Shown: positions 26,717 to 34,114 of the stretch, piece after piece
How positions within the stretch are numbered: position 1 is the stretch's first letter
Layout of the letters: each line of letters begins with the position of its first letter
From: DAIDKA01 sp036498905
Lineage (GTDB): Bacteria; Pseudomonadota; Gammaproteobacteria; Steroidobacterales; Steroidobacteraceae
Assembly: GCA_036498905.1 (NCBI GenBank)
Contig: DASYER010000108.1
Location: 75,373 to 139,372 of the forward strand
DNA: 64,000 nucleotides
Reading direction: 5' to 3'
Program-made: the position numbers and the translations under genes
The notes under the pieces: generated by a model
What the model was told of the DNA's origin: nothing
Database searches by the model: none
The model's input: only the letters and a program-made list of their open reading frames with translations

Positions 26717-26867
26717 GTTCCGGAACGACCTTCCGGAACCCGCATCTGAGAAAAACCATGTGTCCCGCCTCGCGGGACACATGCGTTCCTACCTGTTTGC
26801 ACCAGATTGCGGCGTTGCCGCAATCTTCGCCTGCCGCTCATGCTGACTGGGCCCGGGATTCTCCGGG
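26717..26867 (+). other. Row of perfect hairpins after the RRM gene
   Basis: Three perfect stem-loops stand in line between the RRM gene and the next gene: GTTCCGGAA-CGACC-TTCCGGAAC (26717-26739, 9 bp), ATGTGTCCCGC-CTC-GCGGGACACAT (26758-26782, 11 bp, 3-base loop), and AGATTGCGGC-GTT-GCCGCAATCT (26804-26826, 10 bp, 3-base loop). A weaker fourth, CCCGG-GATTCT-CCGGG, lies at 26852-26867. None is followed by a clear T-run on the plus strand, so they are not standard terminators in that direction; the second is flanked by GAGAAAAACC, which would be a T-tract on the minus strand. They may protect the RRM mRNA 3' end or form a separate RNA. Confidence 0.7.
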
Positions 26868-26884
26868 ATCAACAGGAAACCATC

Positions 26885-27106
26885 ATGAGCAAATCTGCCG
26901 CCACGGCGTACCTCAACGTCTTTACCGTCCGGGAGTTCGAAGGCTTGACCGGCCAGAAGACCAAGAGCTGGACGAAGGTCGGAGTCGCGTTTCCACACCG
27001 GGAGGGAGTCGGCTTCAACCTGGAGTTGTCCGCCCTGCCCCTGGACGGTCGCCTGGTTGCACTCGTGCCGAACGAAAATGATGCGAGCCTCGCGGCGACC
27101 GGTTGA
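26885..27106 (+). CDS. Small conserved hypothetical protein
   Basis: A 73-residue protein with the pattern TAYLNVFTVREFEGLTGQK, SWTKVGVAFPHREGVGFNLE and LSALPLDGRLVALVP. This beta-rich layout (F..V.EFEG...KT.WTKVGVAFPH.EG.GFN..L.ALPLDG.LV) is familiar from widespread short hypothetical proteins in Proteobacteria, often found on chromosomes near mobile genes; the function is unknown. AGGA ribosome site (CAGGAAACC) precedes the ATG at 26885. It sits between the hairpin row and a bidirectional terminator. Confidence 0.75.
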   Translation: MSKSAATAYLNVFTVREFEGLTGQKTKSWTKVGVAFPHREGVGFNLELSALPLDGRLVALVPNENDASLAATG

Positions 27107-27133
27107 CCGGTTCGCCGTGGCAATCGCGAGCAC

Positions 27134-27162
27134 AAAAAAAGAGGCCCGCCGAAGCGGGCCTC
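27134..27162 (-). terminator. Rho-independent terminator
   Basis: GAGGCCCGC-CGAA-GCGGGCCTC (27141-27162, 9-bp stem, 4-base loop) is flanked by seven A residues at 27134-27140, which form the T-run on the minus strand. It ends the small exported-protein gene at 27190-27378 and probably also stops plus-strand transcripts from the 26885 gene. Confidence 0.85.
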
Positions 27163-27189
27163 TTCATCGATCCAATCGCTGATCGGGTA

Positions 27190-27378
27190 TTACTTCGCCG
27201 CCGGAGCAGACGAGGCCGAAGATCCTTTCTTCGACTTCTTGCTGCTGTGGTGCTTCTTGGCATGCGTCGTAGTCGTCTTCGCGTCGGAAGCCGGAGCAGC
27301 AGAGGCAGGCGCATCAGCGGCAAGCACCGGACCGGCCAACAGGATCAGAGCAAGAGCAGGAACGAGTTTGCTAACCAC
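27190..27378 (-). CDS. Small exported Lys/Ser/Ala-rich protein
   Basis: A 62-residue protein with a signal peptide (MVSKLVPALALILLAGPVLA, cleaved before ADAP) and a mature part of about 42 residues: Ala/Ser-rich, then THAKKHHSSKKSKKG and another Ala/Ser end. GTG start with a GGAG ribosome site seven bases upstream. Similar short exported Lys/His/Ala peptides are common in gammaproteobacteria but have no assigned function. It ends at a strong terminator, so it is likely a single-gene transcript of high abundance. Confidence 0.65.
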   Translation of the reverse strand: MVSKLVPALALILLAGPVLAADAPASAAPASDAKTTTTHAKKHHSSKKSKKGSSASSAPAAK

Positions 27379-27587
27379 GAGTCGTCTCCATTGAGGAATA
27401 TAAATACGCTAGCGTCACGGGATGCAGAGCGTACACGAGCGCCTCGGCACTGCAATATCTTCTCTATTAAGTTGTAGTAAGGATGCCAAGCCAGCGTTTT
27501 TACAAAGGATTTTTGAGCCCCGCGCGGCGCGAAAAGCATGCGTGAAGCGGGTATGAATTGACGCCGCAACACCTGCCCAAAAACGGC

Positions 27588-28562
27588 TCAGCGCAGCCTC
27601 TGCTCGACACGGATCTCCTGCAGACCCTCCTGGATCAGGCTCGCGACCATGTACCAGCCGATCAGACCCACCAGCAGGTACGGCAGATCGGCCAGCAGGT
27701 CGAAGCTCAAGTCCCAGACCATGTGCAGCGTGACTGCCACGACGAACACCCGCAGGAAACGCGGCTCCCCCAGCATGCTCCAGCGAAACGGCGCGCCGCG
27801 CTTCACCCGCCACAGCCCCCCGGCCACGATCGCGGTCCATACGGTATGAGTAAAAGGCGCGAGCACCCCGCGCGTGAGGATCACATCCCGCATGAGCAAG
27901 GGGCCGCCTTCGAGGCCGGCACGCAAGGCATAGCCGGCCGACTCGAACGCCGCAAAGCCGGTGCCCACGGCCGCACCGAGCAGCAACCCGTTCAGGGTAT
28001 AGCGATAGCGCTGACCCCGGATCACCAGGACGAGGGTCAGAAGCTTGGCCGGCTCCTCGACCAACCCTGCGAAGGAAGCGCCAAGCCATTGAATCGGAAA
28101 CTGAGCGCCAAGCCGGTACATGAACAGCGACAACAGCAAAGCCAGGACGCCGCCCAACAGCAGCAGCCGCATGAGCTGGTACACCGATACGTTGCGCCGC
28201 ACATTGCACTCGAAGAACAGCACCAAGATGGACATCGGTACCGCGAATGAGCCGGCCAGAATCAAGCCCGGAATCAGATTGCGATTGCCGGTGTGCGTCC
28301 ATGCGAAATCGAGTGCGCCGTACACCGCGAGCGCCAACAGCAGCAGGCGACCGAAGACCCAGGGGCGCGGCCAGCCGGTCGACACCGCGGCGAGCGGTGG
28401 TGTCGTCTGCGGAGCGCCCGCTGCCAGGCAGCTCTCGACTTCCTCTTCGCTGTGCGCACTGAACAGCTGCGCCCACATCGAGCGCAGCGGCACATGCCGC
28501 AGCGGTTGCACGCCGAGGGCGTGCGCAAGCCGGTCAAGAAATATTATTGTTCGCTGATGCAC
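27588..28562 (-). CDS. PrsW-family intramembrane metalloprotease
   Basis: A 324-residue polytopic membrane protein. The CPBP/PrsW motifs are in order: GLVEEPAKLLTLVL with Glu169-Glu170, GFAAFESAGYA, FTHTVWTAI (His) and VTLHMVWDLSFD (His and Asp). PrsW of Bacillus cleaves an anti-sigma factor; targets of proteobacterial members are mostly unknown. The first 60 residues are a soluble segment. GTG start at 28562. No sigma/anti-sigma pair is adjacent. It is divergent from the histone-like gene across a region with DnaA boxes. Confidence 0.85.
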   Translation of the reverse strand: MHQRTIIFLDRLAHALGVQPLRHVPLRSMWAQLFSAHSEEEVESCLAAGAPQTTPPLAAVSTGWPRPWVFGRLLLLALAVYGALDFAWTHTGNRNLIPGLILAGSFAVPMSILVLFFECNVRRNVSVYQLMRLLLLGGVLALLLSLFMYRLGAQFPIQWLGASFAGLVEEPAKLLTLVLVIRGQRYRYTLNGLLLGAAVGTGFAAFESAGYALRAGLEGGPLLMRDVILTRGVLAPFTHTVWTAIVAGGLWRVKRGAPFRWSMLGEPRFLRVFVVAVTLHMVWDLSFDLLADLPYLLVGLIGWYMVASLIQEGLQEIRVEQRLR

Positions 28563-28589
28563 TGCGACTCATACCTGCGCTGAACCTGC

Positions 28590-28632
28590 AAGGTGCGAAA
28601 CGACCCGCATGTGTTCAGTTTTTGCGCACCTT
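28590..28632. promoter_or_regulatory. Spaced inverted repeat upstream of the PrsW gene
   Basis: AAGGTGCG (28590-28597) and CGCACCTT (28625-28632) are perfect complements separated by 27 bases, starting 27 bases before the PrsW-type gene on the opposite strand. The wide gap suits two half-sites of a DNA-binding protein better than a tight RNA hairpin. Role unknown. Confidence 0.35.
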
Positions 28633-28690
28633 AACGGAAACCCTTCAGGCAACGCTGATAAAAGATTTTCAAGTGGGTCTTTGCACACAG

Positions 28691-28713
28691 TTATACACAG
28701 CTTCTGTGGATAA
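28691..28713. promoter_or_regulatory. Pair of inverted DnaA boxes
   Basis: TTATACACA at 28691-28699 and TGTGGATAA at 28705-28713 (reverse complement TTATCCACA) match the strong DnaA-box consensus TTATNCACA, in opposite orientation five bases apart. Both exact forms occur in the E. coli chromosomal origin. They lie in the 292-base intergenic region between the PrsW-type gene and the histone-like gene, next to an A/T-richer stretch (GATAAAAGATTTTCAAG). No dnaA, dnaN or gidA gene is nearby, so this is more likely a DnaA-binding regulatory or titration/reactivation site than the origin. Confidence 0.65.
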
Positions 28714-28854
28714 CTGTTTCTGCGAATGCGTAGCGGGCGATGCGCGGCAAGTCAATCGTGCGCGCACACTTGACGAATCACGCGCACGATGCCTTGCCTT
28801 GAACGGCCGGTCGCGAGAGACTTCAGCGCGCCGGCATTACATCAAGTAGGCACC

Positions 28855-29418
28855 ATGAAGCAATCCCCTTCAGCCACTGAACGTCAGGCTCCCGAAGCGA
28901 AGAGCGAACTTGCCGCCTCGGTTGCCCGAGCGCGCCTGCAGGTCGATGTCGCCAAGCAAAGCGTCAGACTCGCCAAAGATGAGCTCAAGCGCGCGCGCAA
29001 GCGCATCAAGGATGCCAAGCGCGAAGTGCGCCGCGCGCGCAAGCGGGCCAATGCCGCCCGCCGCGCCTGGAAGCAGGCACGGCGCAGTCCGGCCGTTCGT
29101 ACCGGCGCGTCGAAAGCCGTTGTAAAGACAACAGTCAAGTCCAGGCGCAAGAAAAAGACTGCCCGGACAAGTATCAAGGCCAGCGCCAAGCGCGCGCGGA
29201 CCAAACCCACGCAACCGCTCGTGAAGGCGAAGCGGCGCGCGGCGCCCATCAGGCCCAAGAAGGCCAGGAAGGCCGCGGCGGTCTCAGCGCGCCCCGTGCG
29301 CCGTCGCTCCCGCAAGCCGGCCTCGCCGCTGCCAGTTTCGCGGGCCCCAGCGGTGACACCGGTGATTGAGGTAGTGGAAACCGACATCACTGCGCTGCCG
29401 CCGGCAGGCAACAGCTGA
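28855..29418 (+). CDS. Histone H1-like Lys/Arg/Ala-rich protein
   Basis: A 187-residue basic protein. Residues 20-75 form a predicted coiled coil (VARARLQVDVAKQSVRLAKD, then ELKRARKRIKDAKREVRRAR). The rest is disordered and rich in Lys, Arg, Ala, Thr and Pro, like bacterial H1-type DNA-condensing proteins (AlgP/Hc1-like), ending in a short acidic-hydrophobic segment (VIEVVETDITALPP). The ATG at 28855 follows AGTAGGCACC. It likely binds nucleic acid. Its promoter region contains the DnaA boxes. A 6-bp hairpin (AAGTCC/GGACTT) overlaps and follows the stop codon. Confidence 0.7.
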   Translation: MKQSPSATERQAPEAKSELAASVARARLQVDVAKQSVRLAKDELKRARKRIKDAKREVRRARKRANAARRAWKQARRSPAVRTGASKAVVKTTVKSRRKKKTARTSIKASAKRARTKPTQPLVKAKRRAAPIRPKKARKAAAVSARPVRRRSRKPASPLPVSRAPAVTPVIEVVETDITALPPAGNS

Positions 29419-29442
29419 AGTCCTCTCGGGGACTTGCGCCCT

Positions 29443-31245
29443 TCAGCCGAATATCGGCAGCTGTACGGTATCGGAGTCGGGCACCGTGATGTATTCCGAT
29501 CGGCGCGTGGCAAGATCCAGCAGCCGGCCGTCCGGATTGACCAGCACGCAGGAATAACCCGCCTGACTCTTGGCCGCCTTCTTGGCGCGGCGCAACTGTT
29601 CGGCGACGAGCTCGCAGGTCAGGGTCGGTGCCCCCTCTATCTGGACCACCGCCACGGAGGCCGACAGCAGCGCGAACTGTCGCTCCTCACCGTCGCGGTC
29701 GCGCGCGAAAATACAACCCACCGCACGATGATCCGCGTCGTAGAAGTTCGGCAACGAGGCGGCCAGATCTTCGAGCAGGCTCATCAGTCGCAGTGACCAG
29801 TCCTGGCTGCGCAGCAGAAAGACGAAATCATCCCCACCCACATGGCCGACGAAGTCGACGCGTTGGCGCACGGTACGCCGGAGCGTATCGGCGACGTGCA
29901 TCAGCACCTGATCGCCGCGTGCATAACCATACGTGTCGTTGAACACCTTGAAGTGATCCAGATCCAGATGGCAGGCGATGAAGGGCCGGCCCCGCGACAG
30001 CCACTGACTCAGGTGCGCCTCGATCTCGCGATTCCCGGGCAGTCCCGTCAACGGATTGGAATGCTTCGCGGCCTGGATCTGCTGGGCGGTAATCTGGCGC
30101 AGCAGATCGATCATCCGTCCCATCCCGAGGTAACTGCCGTGGCGCGTGATGATGAAGTCATCGCGCCGCCCGGCGTCCGATTGCCCGGTCACCAGCCGGC
30201 TGACCTGCTCCAGGCGCGCCCGTGCATCGATGCGCACCGCATTCGCGTCCATCACGGCTGACACCGGCTTGCGATTGTAGACTTCAGGATGCAGTGGCTT
30301 GCTGAGCAGGATCAGCAGCTCATCGCGCCGTACCACCCCGATGGGGTGACCGGTGGTCGTCACGGCAAGCGCCGTGCAGGTCGGGTGCTTGCGGAACATT
30401 TCGACGACCTGGCCCACGGGCGTGGAATCGGCGACATCCGGCACCGAAATCGCCAGATGTTCAGCGCAATCCACGCTGACCGAGGCCGCCACACCATCCA
30501 GCGCGGCGAGGCCCGCGGCATCCAGTCGCGGTACGGCCTGCGGGCGACCGAGCAGAAAGCCTTGCAGGTAGTCCACGCCCAGTTCCAGTGCGAGGGAGCA
30601 TTGTTCTGCGTTCTCGACCCCTTCGGCGACCACACGACAGCCGATCGCGCGCGCCATGTCGACGACCGAGCGCAGGATTTCGGCGCGCACCGGGTCATGT
30701 TCGATGCCGCAGACGAAATAACGATCGACCTTGACGTATTCGGGACGCACGGCCGACCAGGTCTTCAGGCCCGACGCACCGGCACCGAGATCATCGAGCG
30801 CGATATCGCAGCCCAGGCGCCGCAGCGGCGCCACGGCCTGCGTCAGCCGTACCTGGTCCTCGGTCAGACCATGTTCGGTGAGTTCGATCACCAGATTGTG
30901 CGGATCCAGTTCCAGCACCGCCAGACGCTGCTCCAGCCAGGTGCTAAATTGCGCCCAGCCGAGCAGCGTCTGCGGCAATACGTTAAGAAAGAGCCGACCC
31001 TCCGTCTGCAGGGCGGCGAAATCGCGCAGGGCCGCCGTGATGCAGGCCTGCTCCAGCTCCAGAGAGCGCCCGGCGTTATGTGCCGTCGTGAATAACGCAT
31101 CCGGAAGATGCAAAGGCGATCCGACCGGCCCACGGGCCAGGGCCTCATAGCCGACCGGGCGACGCAGGACACCGTCGACAATCGGCTGAAACAGCGCCTG
31201 CAGGGTTCCTTGCGCCAGCAAGGCGTCCAATTCACTGACCATCAT
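29443..31245 (-). CDS. EAL-CBS-CBS-GGDEF cyclic di-GMP enzyme
   Basis: About 600 residues in the order EAL (5-240), two CBS domains (265-390) and GGDEF (395-565). The EAL domain keeps the catalytic set: EALARG (34-39), LFLNVLP, VIELTEHG, ALDDLGAG, VKVDRYF, VVAEGVEN and YLQGFLLGRP, so phosphodiesterase activity is likely. The GGDEF domain keeps LTGLPGNR and DLDHFKVFND but the active loop reads GGDDF (470-474). CBS pairs usually bind adenine nucleotides, which could link energy state to c-di-GMP. No membrane segment. ATG at 31245 preferred to GTG 31263. It follows the IMPase-like gene by 113 bases on the same strand. Confidence 0.9.
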   Translation of the reverse strand: MMVSELDALLAQGTLQALFQPIVDGVLRRPVGYEALARGPVGSPLHLPDALFTTAHNAGRSLELEQACITAALRDFAALQTEGRLFLNVLPQTLLGWAQFSTWLEQRLAVLELDPHNLVIELTEHGLTEDQVRLTQAVAPLRRLGCDIALDDLGAGASGLKTWSAVRPEYVKVDRYFVCGIEHDPVRAEILRSVVDMARAIGCRVVAEGVENAEQCSLALELGVDYLQGFLLGRPQAVPRLDAAGLAALDGVAASVSVDCAEHLAISVPDVADSTPVGQVVEMFRKHPTCTALAVTTTGHPIGVVRRDELLILLSKPLHPEVYNRKPVSAVMDANAVRIDARARLEQVSRLVTGQSDAGRRDDFIITRHGSYLGMGRMIDLLRQITAQQIQAAKHSNPLTGLPGNREIEAHLSQWLSRGRPFIACHLDLDHFKVFNDTYGYARGDQVLMHVADTLRRTVRQRVDFVGHVGGDDFVFLLRSQDWSLRLMSLLEDLAASLPNFYDADHRAVGCIFARDRDGEERQFALLSASVAVVQIEGAPTLTCELVAEQLRRAKKAAKSQAGYSCVLVNPDGRLLDLATRRSEYITVPDSDTVQLPIFG

Positions 31246-31358
31246 CCATCCCGGGACGGGCACAACGACCGACAGACTATGTCGCTGGGCTCATCCGGAA
31301 CGTGACGCAACCGAGGTCGGCGATCCGGGCATGTATGAATTTTGTATGACAGTGGCCG

Positions 31359-32162
31359 TCAGGCAGCTACATCGGCCTCAAAATCGATCAGCCGGGCCAC
31401 CTCGTCCACGGCGCGGACGTTACCGAGCACCACATCGTACTTGCCGGGCCCGTAGTGCGAGGGGCGAATACGACACGCTCCGCCGGCCTCCTCGACAATG
31501 ACTTCGGTGGCCGCGATGTCCCAGCGATTCAGGCCCAGTTCGACCAGCGCGTCGATCGCGCCGCGCGCCGCCAGCGTATGCGACCAGCAGTCGTGGCAGC
31601 CCCGCAGGTGCGTGCCTGCACGCATCAGGCGTTCAAATCCCGCGGAGAGTCGGGCCCGGGCAAAGTTTGCCAGGGGCACATGCGCCACGATGCACTCGCG
31701 AATATCCCGATCGGGTGCGACCTGAATGCGTGCACCGTTGCACCAGGCACCCCGACCGCGCGCTGCCGAGAACGTCTCGGCCGTCGCGGGCAGGTGAATG
31801 GCGCCCACCAGTGCGCGCAGCGGCTGCAGGGATTCGAATGCCAGCAGCGTCCCGAACGTCGGCAGACCCCGGGTGTATCCGAGCGTGCCATCGATGGGGT
31901 CGAGCACCCAGCGATGGGTCGGCGACACAACCGCCGCCTCACTCATTCCGAACTCCTCGCCGAGCAATGGCCACGGGCCCGCAGCGGCGACGATCTGGCG
32001 AATGAGCTCCTCGCTTTGCCGATCGGCGCGGGTGACCACCGAACCGTCCGCCTTGAATTCAATGGGCAGCTGCGGATTGCGGAACCCCTCGAGGATCAGC
32101 CCCGCCGGCGCCGTCGCAGCCTGCCGCGCCAGTTCCAGCAGTGCGTCGAGTTGTAATTCCAT
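31359..32162 (-). CDS. Inositol-monophosphatase-family phosphatase (HisN-like)
   Basis: A 267-residue Mg2+-dependent, Li+-sensitive phosphatase fold. The metal ligands are visible: GEEFG (Glu), WVLDPIDGT (Asp-x2-Asp-Gly) and the C-terminal NRWDIAATEVIVEEAGG. Family members act on inositol phosphates, PAP or histidinol phosphate. The loops RGLPTFGTLLAF and the overall length resemble HisN-type histidinol-phosphate phosphatases, but no his gene is adjacent, so the substrate is open. Minus strand, upstream of the EAL-CBS-GGDEF gene. Confidence 0.85.
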   Translation of the reverse strand: MELQLDALLELARQAATAPAGLILEGFRNPQLPIEFKADGSVVTRADRQSEELIRQIVAAAGPWPLLGEEFGMSEAAVVSPTHRWVLDPIDGTLGYTRGLPTFGTLLAFESLQPLRALVGAIHLPATAETFSAARGRGAWCNGARIQVAPDRDIRECIVAHVPLANFARARLSAGFERLMRAGTHLRGCHDCWSHTLAARGAIDALVELGLNRWDIAATEVIVEEAGGACRIRPSHYGPGKYDVVLGNVRAVDEVARLIDFEADVAA

Positions 32163-32260
32163 ACACCAAGCGTAAGCGGCAAAATGATGATTGACCAGTG
32201 ATCTGGCCCCCGTGATAGGCTGCAGATCGGGACACAGGTTGGGGATCGGGGGAGCGACTT

Positions 32261-32851
32261 ATGGCTACCCGAACGCGGGAAGACCGTCGACTACGCCTGC
32301 TGAGCGCAGTGTGCCTCACATTGCCCGAAGCCGAACGCACACTTTGCGGGGTCCATGCCGACTTTCGCGTGCACGGCAAGATATTCGCCTATTACCTCAG
32401 AAATCACGGTGGTGATGGCATTACGGCCGCCTGCGTCAAGGCGCGTCTGGGCCAACACGTCGAACATGTGAAGCGTGCGCCCGATCGGTTCTATCTGCCG
32501 CAACTCATCGGCAGGCGCGGCTGGTTTGGTGTGCGCCTGGATCAAGGCGCAATCGATTGGGATGAGGTCAAGGCCCTGGTGGCAGTCAGCTATAACCTGG
32601 CTGCGCCGAAGGAGCTGCGCATGCCACTCGCGCCGGTGGCGAACGCCCTCACCGCCCGATCACTGGTCCGAGGCGCACCCGCGCCCGAACTCGCACTCAG
32701 TCGCGGCACCGCTCAGCTTGTCGATGGAAATCTGCTCCATGCGGCGCGCATTGCCGAGGAACAGACCAGACGGGATACGGTGTTGCGGCCCACGGCATTG
32801 CCGGGGGCCGCAGAAATCAGCCGGTCAGGTGCAGTCCGTAGCCGCCGTTAG
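32261..32851 (+). CDS. MmcQ/YjbR-family protein with C-terminal extension
   Basis: A 196-residue protein. The first 125 residues are a YjbR/MmcQ (DUF419) domain, a double-winged-helix-like DNA-binding fold: LTLPEAERTLCG, DFRVHGKIFAYYL, GRRGWFGVRLDQGAIDWDEV and LVAVSYNLAAPKEL. The remaining 70 residues are Ala/Arg-rich and probably disordered, longer than in usual family members. A GGGGGAG ribosome site precedes the ATG. Function of the family is not well defined. It is divergent from the IMPase-like gene. Confidence 0.8.
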   Translation: MATRTREDRRLRLLSAVCLTLPEAERTLCGVHADFRVHGKIFAYYLRNHGGDGITAACVKARLGQHVEHVKRAPDRFYLPQLIGRRGWFGVRLDQGAIDWDEVKALVAVSYNLAAPKELRMPLAPVANALTARSLVRGAPAPELALSRGTAQLVDGNLLHAARIAEEQTRRDTVLRPTALPGAAEISRSGAVRSRR

Positions 32852-32864
32852 CGGCCGAACCGAA

Positions 32865-33059
32865 TCAGGCCTTCTTGCTCTTGGCCTTCCTGACGGCAAG
32901 CTTGATGCGTTTCTGCCAGGCCTTGAAACGAACCGCCGCCTCGCTGCGCTTCAACTGACGGGCAATCTTTCGAACGCCCTCCTTGCCAGCAAGCTTTCGC
33001 AGTGTTTTCAGTTCATCAGCGGCCCAAAGAACACGCTTACGTCGTGTGGTACGCGGCAT
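32865..33059 (-). CDS. Small basic HTH-like protein
   Basis: A 64-residue basic protein, MPRTTRRKRVLWAADELKTL followed by RKLAGKEGVRKIARQLKRSE and AAVRFKAWQ. The helix pattern, with IARQLKRSEAAVRFKAWQ as a recognition-helix-like end, resembles SANT/Myb-like or sigma-70 region-4-like helix-turn-helix motifs, so DNA binding is plausible. It converges on the YjbR-type gene with 13 bases between stops. No named family recognised. Confidence 0.6.
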   Translation of the reverse strand: MPRTTRRKRVLWAADELKTLRKLAGKEGVRKIARQLKRSEAAVRFKAWQKRIKLAVRKAKSKKA

Positions 33060-33287
33060 TGCTAGCTCCGATATGAATTGCTTTCAAAAAAATTGCAGAC
33101 GCGGATCTTACTCCAGGACAGTGTCGATTTGAATCAGATCCGACCATTTGGTTCAATGATTCGAGCACTCGCTGGAAAAACAAATATATCAATTTGTATT
33201 TCACATACGCTTCACTGCGCATCACCTGCTCATCAACATTGAATGGTCGATTGACTGTTTCACAAGTTGCAACTCACAATCAATCGG

Positions 33288-33959
33288 ATGTCGCCGCAAA
33301 GTATCGTCGCAGCACCGCAGGTCGCCGCATTGTTTGCTCACGGCGTGATTGCCTATCAAACCCGCGAGGCGATTTCGGCTGACACACTGCTGCCGCAGGA
33401 ACGCGAGACTCTCCAAAGAGCGGTGCCCAAGCGTATTCATGAGTTCGCCGCCGGCCGTGCCTGCGCGCGCACGGCTCTGTCAAAGCTCGGATATCCCGCC
33501 GCCCCGCTGCTGATGTGCGCGAATCGCACGCCGATCTGGCCGACCGGCGCGACCGGGAGCATCACGCATACCGAGGACTACTGTGCGGCAGTGGTGGCAT
33601 CGACGCACCAGCTTCGCGCGCTCGGGCTGGACGCGGAGCCTGCCGGACGCGTCAAGCCGGAACTGTGGCACCGGATTTGTACGCCCGAGGAACTGGCGAT
33701 ATTGCAGGGCCAGGATGCCGCGGCGGCCATGGCGGCTGCGACCGTGCTCTTCAGTGCCAAGGAAGCCTTTTACAAATGCCAATACATGCTGACCGGCGAA
33801 TGGCTCGGTTTCATGGATATCAGGGTCAGCCTTCATGCCGATCGCTTCACGGTTCAGCCCATGCGATCGCTGCAGATTGCCACGCAGATTGCGGGCCCCT
33901 GGGAGGGAGGGTACCTACAGGAGGCCGGATTCGTCATCACGGGGTTGTGCATTGTCTGA
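33288..33959 (+). CDS. 4'-phosphopantetheinyl transferase, EntD-like
   Basis: About 223 residues. PPTase motifs occur in order: RIHEFAAGRACARTALSKLG, IWPTGATGSITHTEDYCAAV (the GSITH/SHC region), LGLDAEP (Mg2+-binding Asp/Glu), and FSAKEAFYKCQY (the F/W-S-x-K-E-A signature). It transfers phosphopantetheine from CoA to carrier proteins of fatty-acid, polyketide or nonribosomal synthesis. No synthase or siderophore gene is in the window, so it works elsewhere or on several targets. ATG at 33288 preferred to TTG at 33267. The upstream region is A/T-rich. Confidence 0.88.
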   Translation: MSPQSIVAAPQVAALFAHGVIAYQTREAISADTLLPQERETLQRAVPKRIHEFAAGRACARTALSKLGYPAAPLLMCANRTPIWPTGATGSITHTEDYCAAVVASTHQLRALGLDAEPAGRVKPELWHRICTPEELAILQGQDAAAAMAAATVLFSAKEAFYKCQYMLTGEWLGFMDIRVSLHADRFTVQPMRSLQIATQIAGPWEGGYLQEAGFVITGLCIV

Positions 33960-34114
33960 TGCCCGTTGAGCCGCCCATGGCGCCGGGCGGGCCTTTCATA
34001 GCAAAGGAGTCGACCACCCGGGCGCTCAAGCCTATCCTTGCGCTATGCTGCGGCTCCTTGACCTTTGGCCAAAGCCTGGGGCTTGGGCCTCTATAAAAGA
34101 CTAAGGACGCTTGG

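Noticed and set aside
28563..28854. Chromosomal replication origin
   Set aside because: Two DnaA boxes are present but there is no box cluster, no long A/T-rich unwinding region, and no dnaA, dnaN or gidA nearby.
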